From positions 34,010 to 98,009 of the forward strand of contig CBFFRP010000259.1 of NCBI GenBank assembly GCA_965644295.1: DNA of 64,000 nucleotides, written 5' to 3'. Positions 34,901 to 43,360 of the stretch are shown piece by piece. The position numbers and the translations under genes are program-made. The notes beneath the pieces were generated by a model. The model saw only the letters and a list, made by a program, of their open reading frames with translations, had not been told where the DNA came from and searched no databases. Source of the stretch: Paraphysomonas bandaiensis (lineage: Eukaryota; Chrysophyceae). Positions within the stretch are counted from its first letter, which is position 1. Each line of letters begins with the position of its first letter.

Positions 34901-36016
34901 TGATGTTGGCTCGCCAGTGGGTTGCCCGGATGGCTCACCACTGGGAATACTTGTTGGAGATGTAGGAACAGACGTTGGTTGTCCTGTGGGGGAAGTTGGC
35001 GATGATGTGGGAACTCCTGTGGGTATTGAAGGCATTGAAGTGGGTAAATATGAAGGAATGCCACTGGGAAAACTACTGGGGATGACACTTGGACTACTTG
35101 TCGGTTGGCTACTCGGTTCTACAGAAGGAAAGCTCGACGGCTGCCCACTAGGAATACAGGTTGGTTCGCCAGTGGGCTCACCTGTTGGCTGCCCTGATGG
35201 CTCACCGCTTGGAATACTGGTTGGTGACGTAGGTACTGATGTTGGCTCGCCAGTGGGTTGCCCGGATGGCTCACCACTGGGAATACTTGTTGGAGATGTA
35301 GGAACAGACGTTGGTTGTCCTGTGGGGGAAGTTGGCGATGATGTGGGAACTCCTGTGGGTATTGAAGGCATTGAAGTAGGTAAACATGATGGTTGACTCG
35401 AGGGTATGGTAGAGGGTATGGAAGAGGGTAGACTGCTTGGTTGACTCGAAGGGGAAGTCGGTAATGCTGATGGTAATCCTGAAGGGTGTGTCGAAGGATG
35501 AGCAGATGGCACTTCAGTCGGATCACTGGTCGGCCCACTAGCCAGAATTCTTCTCTGACTGCTTGATCTATACAAACTTGACATATATGAATCACTATAT
35601 ATATAATCGTATTCACACAGAAAAGAATAAAGAAGGTTACAGCTAACAATATGCCACACCCTTTCTCCATCTAATGTAACACAATGTTGGTCTGACTCCG
35701 GATTGCTGTCGTGCCCGAAGTTTTGGTAGCTATCGCTGCCGTGTATAATACTGACCCAAAGGGGGAAATCGACTGAGAATAAATCATATAAAGCATTAGA
35801 ATACTTCGTGGTAGTTGTTGAAAATAAGATGCTGCCCTCAGAAGCACATCTCATCTCTGCCTGTTCAAACGACAACGGCTCCTTGACAAGTTTTAAGCAC
35901 ATCGTTTCTACAGGTGTAAAGCCTAAGGGACAGTCGAGTAAAAGGCTCGTATCTCCTAGCACATACCCTACGAGGATAGCGAGCAAACTAACTGTATGTA
36001 TAGAACTAAACCTCAT
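25955..36016 (-). CDS. giant surface protein: C-type lectin-like domain, Pro/Ser/Thr repeats, EGF-like domain, multi-pass membrane C-terminus
   Basis: A single 10,062-bp frame of 3,353 residues, ATG at 36016. Residues 1-21 form a signal peptide (SLLAILVGYVL). About residues 25-150 resemble a C-type lectin-like domain (CPLGFTPVETMCLKL ... LWVSII ... FLCEY). About residues 165-1625 are degenerate four-residue PSxx/PTGQ repeats (PTGQPSSQPS type), common in stramenopile surface proteins and expected to be extended and glycosylated. Around residue 1740 lies an EGF-like module (CSSNCSGHGVC ... CECDEGWHGNSC). A Cys-rich ectodomain leads to about eight hydrophobic segments from residue 2170 (FSTFIAVLAFVCVHLG) to about 2772 (VLYSIAVVALLFMSF). 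The cytoplasmic tail has a duplicated motif: EHMKHLAFIRWGNDDDINYD and EYMKYLTYQQWGEENDVNYD, each followed by PRLARI..RDGN. A wall- or environment-sensing receptor role is inference. Confidence 0.85.
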   Translation of the reverse strand: MRFSSIHTVSLLAILVGYVLGDTSLLLDCPLGFTPVETMCLKLVKEPLSFEQAEMRCASEGSILFSTTTTKYSNALYDLFSVDFPLWVSIIHGSDSYQNFGHDSNPESDQHCVTLDGERVWHIVSCNLLYSFLCEYDYIYSDSYMSSLYRSSSQRRILASGPTSDPTEVPSAHPSTHPSGLPSALPTSPSSQPSSLPSSIPSTIPSSQPSCLPTSMPSIPTGVPTSSPTSPTGQPTSVPTSPTSIPSGEPSGQPTGEPTSVPTSPTSIPSGEPSGQPTGEPTGEPTCIPSGQPSSFPSVEPSSQPTSSPSVIPSSFPSGIPSYLPTSMPSIPTGVPTSSPTSPTGQPTSVPTSPTSIPSGEPSGQPTGEPTSVPTSPTSIPSGEPSGQPTGEPTGEPTCIPSGQPSSFPSVEPSSQPTSSPSVIPSSFPSGIPSYLPTSIPSVQPTDQPTGVPTALPSSSSPSALPSGQPTSQPSGQPTGQPTSCPTSPTGQPTSMPTSPTGQPTSVPTSPTSIPSGEPSGQPTGEPTSVPTSPTSIPSGEPSGQPTGEPTGEPTCIPSSAPTGQPSSQPSSQPSGLPSSGPSGQPTGEPTSAPSSIPTGYPSGQPSSYPTGKPSTEPTGQPSAQPTGFPSSEPSGVPSKEPTSLPSGQPSSTPSSQPTSIPTMVPSAEPTLIPTGQPTAAPTCLPSGQPSGAPSTIPSGVPSLIPTCVPSSQPTSFPSGQPSGQPTSMPTSPTSIPSSQPSSFPTSIPSGQPTGAPSCQPTSQPTSEPSGQPTAEPTRLPSGQPTGEPTSVPTSPTSIPSSAPSGQPSGQPSGEPSSIPSSDPSSEPSSIPSLVPSSLPSSLPSGEPSGQPTSIPTAPSGQPTALPSSTPTSQPTGQPTGQPSGIPSAQPTSQPSCTPSSEPTSSPSSLPTSEPSSLPTSYPTGIPSGQPTSEPSSEPSGSPSSLPSGQPTGQPTGLPSSWPSSRPSSVPSTQPTGQPTGQPTGQPSGIPSAQPTSQPSCTPSSEPTSSPSSLPTSEPSSLPTSYPTGIPSGQPTSEPSSEPSGSPSSLPSGQPTGQPTGLPSSWPSSRPSSVPSTQPTSQPTRQPTGQPSGIPSAQPTSQPSCTPSSEPTSSPSSLPTSEPSSLPTSYPTGIPSGQPTSEPSSEPSGSPSSLPSGQPTGQPTGLPSSWPSSRPSSVPSTQPTGQPTGQPTGQPSGIPSAQPTSQPSCTPSSEPTSFPSSHPTISPSGKPTGVPSSYPSVVPSGAPTSLPSVEPSSEPTFMPTTVPSGNPTASPTGYPSGIPSGEPSSHPTSEPSSQPSGFPSGTPTFSPTDAPSSEPSSTPTVEPTGCPTSEPTSCPSTLPTSQPTSQPSCTPSSEPTSSPSSLPTSEPSSLPTSYPTGIPSGQPTSEPSSEPSGSPSSLPSGQPTGQPTGLPSSWPSSRPSSVPSTQPTSQPTGQPTGQPSGIPSAQPTSQPSCTPSSEPTSSPSSLPTSEPSSLPTSYPTGIPSGQPTSEPSSEPSGSPSSLPSGQPTGQPTGLPSSWPSSRPSSVPSTQPTGQPTGQPTGQPSGIPSAQPTSQPSCTPSSEPTSSPSSLPTSEPSSLPTSYPTGIPSGQPTSEPSSEPSGSPSSLPSGQPTGQPSSTPELNATAISISLQENIDSRNVFALRNNLNRLTAYFNEVNCNTVPVNCSILNRYDCSTMDNTCGECYSTLYLGEQGPSNSPCVLLSEVDHVVIGASCYEDSQCWPFMECISGGCAAVPKLCSSNCSGHGVCTYRSRSTLFAVDTCFLGDPTCEALCECDEGWHGNSCASASDVMIELVHIQDEMLCGLLSYIRMSDPTTASMRSWLSLLSMMTLNPNTLSLKSANCTVLATKYILDIAVHNNLYLSSTNSLIILQAVDCVSHLQDLFDFSLAVDPTLIGNLAVQVSELSYALCDVTLRNITTGNELDLLQRKLRLHAASIANSEYTLVLPRLPIEEYANLEASSVIGVSDDDISLCILSRVPSIYLGYATLVEPLSNKRSELRDITSNLVESVSRVTPLSRRLLSSSRNVSTLTVKLQNTVAINYGHSINATDRVILCNGSYAVYTLSCDGISDLVTLYCNESVGHWLIRCPPVDKYPQCKALVGVTVTELPMCSATFQTDELILCECNASVISVVDGANKTKSSFVVTTGYSPVSDVSIQWQDNENAHRNMVWITFSTFIAVLAFVCVHLGHMDSKDRRKVTQAFPLSVGKDTLNGTDVDSVFPSVFSSQSLWNVCIKEFKAAYQWLSMLSPKFIHSCAYAHQLLPILRFSSLVYAMFANSLVYIWLDIALKSRNETCTTLDTRSECSTHEFPVYTYFGADCYWNGERCTAVDIFSGDIVFIVLLAAVCSGLLCIPLEFVSAVMITHVLTSPNNFDGCQQINPVICHSILGVDNGNISTIGGEGLRHTGKMVSNLICDDLLNDLICYLESIQNSVERRNISLAWGAISLKRDDPLDPISGDINNILDIDFDTLSEDVSRACDKASKEIKMMCALTTAQRRRRLLVLFVCDLLSGLRGRLIEHVNSENLSRSSNILNLPKWVRIGIGAVWFLVVITMSVFVLMFGVTRSYAEQLAWLLSFIVLVLVDIAVVSPGFVVLSRIIPPILAYESMAEVKNALQDIASAYRNSLLGMDNGQTHNFSDGELCASNDSSVAFNATKYLFVSTAVAKAYRNLPESNIILKFRTWIPSRQYMRYSITQYLIRFICNIPEYFLSGMIYVSCLYYPVQSFFYRVILWGICGVIFMVALTENGVLYSIAVVALLFMSFTTCCGKRDNLFCSSISNPRVAVDHAISTPEVLSGGNMGRTENNKNGYTRTPELVEIDGTIDAGLSSPTPYVCNILCMACKRRGREKTDHILDMEAGAKVLPGRHNNIVENNFRDYRRREILTALHEVSYDLKLSTHMYMSDGEVLFRSISHRLIDRAEENKDNAKTDDDSGEQFLSYNSEQLSTGEYEGGHVSTNDAADAGTVNSENKELLKVDSIIEHMKHLAFIRWGNDDDINYDLSSSDESNADRPIRVVKSPRLARIIRKDGNIQKIMSMKSSHGLSTEPQFRRARSIEQNSLPESPRTAVGSVKKRFTMNEHARQYSLEEHRHRAQSKLKSRLQHRTNFSSGGHPQQPLQDVGDSSDYSISGKQDDNDTWKTSHGIKKTFVSNTARHRVSLLITREKQRERLLRKLEEKRNKLPSAIEDSSGIAMPGSPGVIGDTGRHSPEISSELYSAKIIVEYMKYLTYQQWGEENDVNYDLSDSGSSCSSTTYKSPTDKDKNIPRLARILKRDGNMKKLLLVDTTPDLSPVRVNISPEHRMPLDVHKTILQSKLEQMALDRYTQANEIPFSPMEEEIRYEISESGESD
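31150..33410. repeat. 312-bp higher-order coding repeats
   Basis: Within the Pro/Ser/Thr region, 312-bp blocks (104 codons) marked by 'ggccatgaagacggcaaccc' recur near 31450, 31762, 32507, 32819 and 33131, two runs separated by a diverged segment (31990-32360). Copies differ by only a few bases, much less than the four-residue subunits differ from each other, which points to recent block amplification or gene conversion. Confidence 0.9.
34350..35390. repeat. 336-bp higher-order coding repeats
   Basis: Blocks containing 'ggaaagctcgacggctgccc' start near 34791 and 35127 (336 bp, 112 codons) and are nearly identical; a partial third copy starts near 34350. They form the N-terminal-proximal part of the Pro/Ser/Thr region. 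Confidence 0.85.
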
Positions 36017-36766
36017 GTATCCTGTTCGCTAAATGCAGTGATAAAACCACAAAGCAAACTTGAAATGCACACACACCAGCTTACCAGAAATATAAATATC
36101 TACTCATCTAATCAATTCCTTTGATGGACAATGAGTTCTATGTATGATGTCATCTATATACGTATCATGTCACTGGTTATAATTATTGTCGTTATGTATG
36201 TATGTATGTTCAAAGTAAGAAGTCGAAGTATGATACTGCAAGATGAAGTGAACAAGTACACAACAGACACATACGTACAGCACACTGCAGCATAGGCAGA
36301 CAGACATGACAATATACTCCTGTAGGTAGGAATTCCTACTGTATACAACATACATACATTCAGGCAGAGTCTCAAAATTGCGTACTTTCACAATTTTATT
36401 ACATAATTTTCTTGGAACTTTAAAAAAAAACTGCACTACGTACTGTATATTGTACGAACCACCGCACAGTTCGCAATTGCCCGACTCCTCTAATTTTCCA
36501 CTCTAGAAATACGAAAATCCCGCATTTTCTGACTATCACAACAATCCCTTCAATAAAATTGAATTTGGACCAATCAATAAGAAACCATTGGATCATACTC
36601 TATATGGCAGTTAAGATAATGTGGATGCTGCAGATACGACACAGACACCACTACAATATGCATCCCTCATTCCGAATATGTAGAGTATAATAACTGTCAG
36701 TATAATAACCTTCTATAATTACTGCAAGTGGCATCTAACACCGGGATCTATAGCAAGCTATCAGAA
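36017..36766. promoter_or_regulatory. intergenic region upstream of the giant surface-protein gene
   Basis: The region 5' of the surface-protein ATG contains a short 'gtatgtatgtatgtt' tract near 36195. Nothing else could be supported; AT-rich throughout. Confidence 0.35.
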
Positions 36767-36881
36767 TGACTACTCCGTTTCAGAGAGTGTGGTTAAATCT
36801 GCAGGTATTATATGATGTACAAATTGATGTTTTCATACTGTGCAGTGCTACTATTCATGCGGTTTAACTACTGTTGACCAG

Positions 36882-38486
36882 GTTTCACGGATGTTGCATC
36901 GGTTTACATATCGAACTTGGACAACTCCTTAGAGTTTTCGCATAATCTAGAGTGCAAGACGGCTACTTCAAAATCTGCCATTTCTTCCGCTCTGAACGAT
37001 AATGAGCCGTTTTTTTTGTACTCTGCCTTGACCACTCCTCACACCCCAAGAAACATCGGTGCACTGAATGATGACTTAAGGCTTACACCGAATAGAACTC
37101 TTCCAGAAGACCCTGATTCTGGGATGCCTAATAGAAGCACAGTGATTGAAAGAGCCATAGGCGGTACATTTCGAGACAGTTCGGCAGGTGTGTAAGACAT
37201 AGACTGCTGATAGCATTGCTTTTGTCTAACACGCATGACAACTCACTTCAGGGACTATATGGGGAGATGATTCATTGGGCGCACTAATGGATCACATTGA
37301 TGCACTTGGACAACTGAATAACACCATATTTATCATTACTATGGACCACGGACAGATTGCGAAAGATTCTCTGTACGAAGAGGGTGTTCGTGCGGCCCTA
37401 ATGATAAAGAAGGGGCCGGGTATCGCACCAGGAACAATTGTAAACTGCCCCGTGAGTAATATTGATTTGGTTCCCACTATTCTGGAGGCAACTGGAGTCG
37501 GTAAGCATGCCCTTACTTTACTGTCAAGTACGATGTGGACGGTGTGAGCTGGTGGGGTGCTGTAACTAATCAGGGAGCAAGTGATGAGTTATTAAACCGC
37601 AGGTGTCTTATTTTTGAAAAATACATGCAAGTGGTATCTAATGTGCCTGATGGAGACACACTTTACCCAGAAGCGCAGTACGTAGTTACTGTGCAGCTAC
37701 CTTTTGAAGATTTAAGTGATCAGTCAGGAATTAAGTTTGGTTTCACACCAGTACAAACTACAACGTAGATCTGGGGTTCACGGTAAAAAAGCCTAACAGG
37801 AATGGTGTAAAAATTCATGATTGCATACGTTTATCAGATGTAGTTCTCACAACTGATAGGGTTCATTCTCTATCGGTCTCTGATTCATCTGCCAAGAAGC
37901 GTGTTACTCCTCTATTACGCATGAACAACGAAGAATCACTTTGGAACGCCTTGGACACGCTATCGTGGAATCCAAATGTACTTAACCCGACTAATATGCA
38001 TTTGTTTATACACAGTACACGCTCGACATTCTATAATTGCGCAGTATGCAGCAGCGAAGCATACAAAAGTGCAAAAAAGTGCGTATAGTTTCGGGAGCCA
38101 CTTTTACATCCACTGATACTCTGAGCATTGTCTTCAAAATTTCCCACTTAAAGAAAACTATTCGCAAGGAAAATGTGTATATTAGAATTTCGCTTGGTTT
38201 AATCGGTAACCCTGATTCCAGTTCGTTTCAATGGAAGACGAAATTATTTGAAACGTCTGAGTGTTCCCAGACTTTTACAGAAGTTCATTCAGATCCTATT
38301 GTGCCAGGGTGTGTGTGGAATATGGCCGCCCAGCTTCCATACCACTCCCTAACAAATAATGATGGAATTTCTTTTGATTTCCCAGCTGGAACGGGTTACT
38401 ACATCGATCTAACTGTGGAATTTAGAAAGCGCGATCAAAATACAATCATGGCTTTGGACTGTGTTATGTTTGAGTGTTTGTTTTGA
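36882..38486 (+). pseudogene. sulfatase-like gene remnant with repeated C-terminal domain
   Basis: A first stretch (about 36888-37187) has PFFLYSALTTPHTP and a second (37252-37500) has NTIFIITMDHGQIAKDSLYE and GTIVNCPVSNIDLVPTILEA, matching the second half of type I sulfatases; a GT-AG intron (37188-37251) joins them. The N-terminal catalytic Cys-x-Pro-x-Arg motif is absent. Beyond YDVDGVSWWGA the frame breaks at about 37500-37529, near 37755 (GIKFGFTP to YNVDLGFTV) and near 38075 (SSEAYKSAKK to RIVSGATFTS). Two similar domains follow: LPFEDLSDQSGIKF and LPYHSLTNNDGISF. Without motif and frame it cannot encode an active sulfatase. The last eight codons and the 3' flank lie inside a transposon-end sequence (38462-38689). 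Confidence 0.65.
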
Positions 38487-38689
38487 TGCTCTGTAAGCCA
38501 CTAATATATTGTGTGGTGTGAGATGGTATCTTAGACAGTCACAGTGTGTAATCAATGGATATAAGAACGACTAGGTTGAATACCGAAGTTGACTAGGTTG
38601 AGTCATTTATTACTTTGACTAGGTTATTCCACCAAAAATAGCGTGACTAGGTAATTCAACCAATTTGACTAGGTTGAATAATATTTCCC
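38462..38689. mobile_element. solo end of the 3673-4763 TIR transposon family, inverted
   Basis: The reverse complement of 38462-38689 matches 3673-3900 over 228 bp with about two mismatches, including the terminal GGGA and the 'cctagtcaa' sub-terminal repeats. It starts inside the last codons of the sulfatase remnant. No partner end or convincing target duplication is visible nearby. Confidence 0.85.
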
Positions 38690-39033
38690 TTTGTTGACCA
38701 TACACATACTCTTGTCAGTGGTAAATCGCTAGGAGAAGCAGAAGTAAAACTTACAAGGTACATCACCAGCGATAGAACCGATGTAAATGTAGATAGATGA
38801 ATTATTGCCCGGCAGATAGTATTGCGAGAAATATAGGATCTCATCACTTGAAAGTCCATATATATCCGCCGATGTTTCACTAAAATATTAACGAAATTTT
38901 GATAGGACCAGTGATATCACAGAGCCATAGCCATAACTTGTCATTTCCATACTTATTTAGAAGTGGTATATGAAATTCACTAATTCGCGCCATCAGATAT
39001 AACTATATATAAAACACGCAATCTACATGATAA
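38690..39033. other. intergenic region, nothing recognised
   Basis: Sequence between the transposon end and the 3' end of the FG-GAP propeller gene. No repeat or coding signal seen. Confidence 0.4.
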
Positions 39034-41212
39034 CTACGAACTACTTCTATCACTATCATCATTTTCCCTGTGCTCCATGCGCGAATCAGTTATCAGCGCT
39101 GTATCGTGGTTGTTGTGACTATTCGTTTCTGAGTTTTCTGTTCCCGGTAGTGACTTATGAAGCAGTGATTTGCTGCTCGCAGCAGGATGACTGAATGGGT
39201 CTACACTATACCTTCTTGTGCACAGCTTCGAGAGAGACTCATCAAGGGCCCGCATTGCCTCGTCTTTTTCTGTCTCCTCGGGGGTAGCATCTGATGAGCG
39301 CACACTGACGTCGATCCCTGTCGAAGGCATCGCACTACTGTGTTGGGAGTCGTCAGGAGCGGAACAATATTCCTCCCCTTCAGTTTGACTATGCCCATGG
39401 GATACCGAAGTCAGGAGAGATATACCATTCTTGACTCCATTGACAACATTAGCTACCACATATTGAAAAGGGGAAGAAGATAATTGGGTATCCGTTGCCC
39501 CAGATAGAGTCGGGGCTTGTGTTGCCTGTTGATTTTCCTGGTCCTTCTTTACTCGCGACGAAGCAAACGCAAATACTATGTAACCGGACAGCACAAGTCC
39601 ACAAAGAGAGAGAACCACAACCCCGCCTTTAGAAATACCTCTTCTGGTAGTATGGACATCCTTGGATCGTATGCTCACACGGTTCCCACCCCAATAGACG
39701 TGAACAGCACCATTCATATATAAGTCTGGTTTCGGTGGTCCCTCCACAGCATCAGTTCCATCATCATTCACCTGCTCCCATTCCGACGAGGCTCCGTGTG
39801 CGCCCACCGCAACAGTTGTGTCATCCACAGCGACAGAATATCCGAATTTGTCTCCGGGGATCTCATTTTCCGGGGCCAAGACAAACGCCTGCTGCCAATA
39901 CGTCTTCGTCGGGTCAACGGTATCTGACTCTTCGCCATATACATACACTGAGCCCGACCCTGTAGCGTTGTAGCTCCCCACGACCGCAATGTCCGAGTAC
40001 ACGTCAACGGAATGTCCGTAATGCCCCTGAGGAGAAGGGTGCGGCGGAAGTAGTTTCTCCAGGAAATACCAATCCTTGTCATCACCCCTGGAAAATATAT
40101 AATATATCGTGTCGATGATATATACAAGCACTTATCTAAACCTACCGTTTAAACATATACGCTGCTCCACTCTCAAATGCCCCACAATTCGATTTCGGAG
40201 CACCCACGAGAACAATTTCATCGAAAATAGAAACCGAACTGCCAAACCCATCGCCATGTTCGCCATCCCCAGCGAACAACTCAGCGAAGAGCTTCCAATT
40301 CAACCCATCCGCATAAGAGTCATCCACTGTAGAGGTATACACATACGCTGCCCCTACCCTGGTAATGGATGAGGTAGGGTCATCCCTACCTGAGGACCCA
40401 ACGACAATACCGTACCCATGAATGGCTACAGATACCCCAAACCAATCATATCTCTGCCCACTAGCTGGAAACAGTTTCTGATGATATCCCCAATAGGAGT
40501 GGTAATGAAGACCCTCGTCATCAAAAACATAGTATTTAGAATACACATAAGCCGCACCGGAAAAAGAGCCCATTGGGTCACATCCCCAACAACCAATAAT
40601 CGTTGTGTTTCCATAGACTCCTACTGACGATCCGAAATAATCCTGCCCGTGGCTATCTTCAGGTACCATTTCTAGTACCATCACCCACTGGTTGTTATTT
40701 TGGTTATGCTCATCCTCAGGTCCTTCCGTGAGGTGCACTCCCCCACGAAGTGCCTGAACATGCTGGTCGTGGTGCTCTTGGTACTCATATATATATGCAG
40801 AACCAGCATCCTCTCCAGCACCATCATGCAAATTGGCACCAACCACAATGGTTGTTTGATATATTGAAACGGCATATCCAAATTGGTCTCCTTCTCTTCC
40901 TTTCTCAAGAAATAGTTGAGCCGTTAGTTCCCAGTCTGTTGCACCTGCAGCAGAACGCTCATATAAGTATGCTGCCCCATGACTCTCATGATCTCCAATC
41001 GCTCCAACGATCATTCTATTCCCCCAAATTGAAACACTAATACCAAAATTACCAAACGCATCATGCCCGTATATAACTTGTTCCGAGGAATTAGTCCCTT
41101 CAAAATCCCATATATCACCTGTATATTTTAATCTTCTATCGAGCTCTGCAGCAGTCTGTATAGTCAACAGAAGAATTGTTATGATACTTCCAATAGTGTT
41201 TATGGATCTCAT
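39034..41212 (-). CDS. seven-bladed FG-GAP beta-propeller membrane protein, two exons
   Basis: Exons 41212-40146 and 40087-39034 (intron 58 nt, Arg codon split) join to 2,121 nt (706 residues). The N-terminus is a signal peptide (SIITILLLTIQTAA). Seven FG-GAP-type blades are visible in order: FGNFGISVSIWGNRMIVGA, DQFGYAVSIYQTTIVVGA, DYFGSSVGVYGNTTIIGC, DWFGVSVAIHGYGIVVGS, DGFGSSVSIFDEIVLVGA, HYGHSVDVYSDIAVVGS and DKFGYSVAVDDTTVAVGA. They probably close one extracellular propeller. A membrane segment (GGVVVLSLCGLVLSGYIVFA, about residue 507) is followed by a Ser/Glu-rich cytoplasmic tail of about 180 residues. Such proteins in algae and protists are usually cell-surface proteins of unknown ligand. 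Divergent from the RRM gene, 575 bp apart. Confidence 0.88.
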
Positions 41213-41787
41213 TGAAGTGGAGATGTGAATTAGTGGAGTTATATAATAAAATAGAGCTCAATCAATTGATATACACACACACACAGAGGGAGCGTTAGTG
41301 TCTGCTAATATATATGTTATTGTGATATACAGAGAACTAATCCTGTCATAATGACAGTAGTGATACTACGATGCACTGATATCTTGTTCAATGCCCGTTG
41401 TTTACCTCTAAACAATCACTCACCTCTGGCCACTGCAAACACTTATGCTTATGATGGTAACCCTCAACTCTAACAACTATACAGCTGTACTCGATACAAT
41501 ACGCCATATACATACATACACTGTACCATCACACACACAGAGTCCCATAACTAAAATTTTGTATCTCTGATATCCCATATTGGGGATTTCTATAAACTCT
41601 CAATACTTCGAAAATATTTCAGTTTCTACGTCCTTTGAGGATATGTCCCAGCTACACCAATCAACCAGTCTTACTTTCCTTCTTCTCTCTCCATATGTAG
41701 CATATGGAGATGGTAGTATATGATAGTACCCGTTAATACACCTAGCTGCCTATAGCCTTCCATTATACAATTGAAGGAACTAGAAAT
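41213..41787. promoter_or_regulatory. divergent promoter region (FG-GAP / RRM genes)
   Basis: 575 bp between two divergent ATGs, holding a short (CA)n tract near 41273 and a short 'catacatacac' tract near 41510. No specific binding site can be supported. Confidence 0.35.
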
Positions 41788-43360
41788 ATGTCTGAATTAG
41801 TTAATCAAGAAGAATCCAGTCAGAGTATGGCAGAGAATCAGATCTCAGAACAACCACAGGGTGAGCCTGTACAGTATGAGAATGAAGAAGAAAACACGGA
41901 TGGTAAGCTATTTGTGGGTGGATTATCATGGCAGACGACCGATGATGGACTTAAATATTACTTTGAAAAGTTTGGTGAACTTGTTGATGTCGCTCTGATG
42001 ACCGATAAGCGCACTGGTCAGCCGCGTGGGTTTGGTTTTATCTCCTTCAAGGACCCTGCAGGTAACTATCATTACAATGCTAGAGTGTAGGTAGAAGCAC
42101 TGGGCTAGGTCCTATCTACACTCTGCCTGTAGTACAATATATAGCACAAATAATATTAATAGATGTATTGTAGCGGTCGATGTAGTCCTAGGACAGACAC
42201 ATAATATCGATGGTAGAGTAGTCGACGTCAAGCGTGCGGTTCCGCGCGATAAGGCACCCGCCCCTTCAAGGTAGCTAGCCAAGAGTAGCATTTACCAGAT
42301 TTCGACTTACCGTATATAGTATATCAATTTTATACATTAGTTTTATTTTGTTTTGTTGCTTATATTTCATTTTAGACAGGAATCTCGGAAGGTTTTTGTG
42401 GGAGGACTAGCCCCTGAGGTCGGTGACAAGGAGTTCAGCGAATATTTCTCAAAGTTTGGATCTATTCAAGATTCAATCGTAATGTATGATCGCAAAACTA
42501 ATCGTTCCCGTGGGTTTGGATTTGTGACGTTTCATAGTGAGGAGGATGTAAGGGATCTCCTGAGGACGGAGCACGAGATTATGGGCAAGTGGGTGGAGTT
42601 GAAGCGCGCAGAACCCAGAGAATCCAGAGGAGGTGATATGGGCATGGGTGGTCGTGGTATGGGTTACGGTGGTCGTGGAGGAGGGCGTGGTATGGGTAGA
42701 GGATACGATGACTATGGCTACGGTGGTGCATACATGGGAGGAATGATGGGCGGCAGAGGAGGCGCCCAAGGGGCCGCTTTTGGATATCGCAGTACCGGTG
42801 GAGGATACGGTGGGGCAGATCAGGCTTACGGCGGAGGACGGGGTGGATATGGCGGGGGATATGGATATCCTCCTGCTGGTGGCATGGGCGGATATTATGG
42901 TGCCGGGTACTCCAACTACGGGGGAGGACCTGCTGGTGGAGGGGGATACTCAGCATCGGGACTTGGTCGCTCAGATGAAAATCCTTATGGGGGGGGTGGC
43001 TCGAGTGACTATAGCCGTGGTTCTGGGTATGGAGCGTCTCCTACAGCGGGTATGCGCGGTGGAGCAGGCGGGGGGATGGATACTTCTGGTCCTTCTGTAG
43101 GTGGTAATGGTAGTATGTACAGCATGTACGGGGGGTCTGCAATGGGGGGCGGATATGGCGCCGGCGCTGGGTACGGAGGTGCGAGCATGTATTCAGGGGG
43201 AGTAGGTGGTGCCGGAGCCCCTGTGGGAGGGAGCCGAATGTCTGGCCAGCAAGATGCATACTCTGGCGGAGCGGGTGATAGCAGTGGTGCGTATGGGGGG
43301 TATAGGGCACAAGGGGGGGCCGCCCAGGGCCGTGTTGATCGCAGTTATCGCCCTTATTAG
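41788..43360 (+). CDS. two-RRM glycine-rich RNA-binding protein (hnRNP A/B, Musashi/DAZAP1-like)
   Basis: Exons 41788-42061, 42174-42270 and 42376-43360 join to 1,356 nt (451 residues); introns are 112 and 105 nt. RRM1 (about residues 35-115) has RNP2 KLFVGGLSWQ and RNP1 RGFGFISF; the intron after KDPA is restored with AVDVVLGQTHNIDGRVVDVK. RRM2 (about residues 127-205) has KVFVGGLAPEV and RGFGFVTF, ending VELKRAEPRE. The remaining 245 residues are Gly/Tyr/Met/Arg-rich (GGRGMGYGGRGGGRGMGRGY type), a low-complexity tail of the kind that drives RNP condensation. Family members bind mRNA for splicing, transport and translation control in nucleus and cytoplasm. The N-terminal 30 residues are acidic and Gln-rich. 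Confidence 0.92.

Noticed and set aside
34722-35396. 224-codon plus-strand frame rich in Gly/Val
   Set aside because: Antisense shadow of the same repeat array.
36767-36804. MTTPFQRVWLNLQ as first exon of the sulfatase remnant
   Set aside because: The donor at 36805 and acceptor at 36881 do not keep frame with the sulfatase-like sequence.
37501-37528. 28-nt intron repairing the sulfatase frame
   Set aside because: It is shorter than every other intron here and does not restore frame; a lesion is more likely.
36872-38700. 'tgttgacca' at 36872-36880 and 38692-38700 as target duplication of a sulfatase-carrying transposon
   Set aside because: The right copy is two bases away from the element end, and no TIR adjoins the left copy; a 9-bp match over this distance can be chance.
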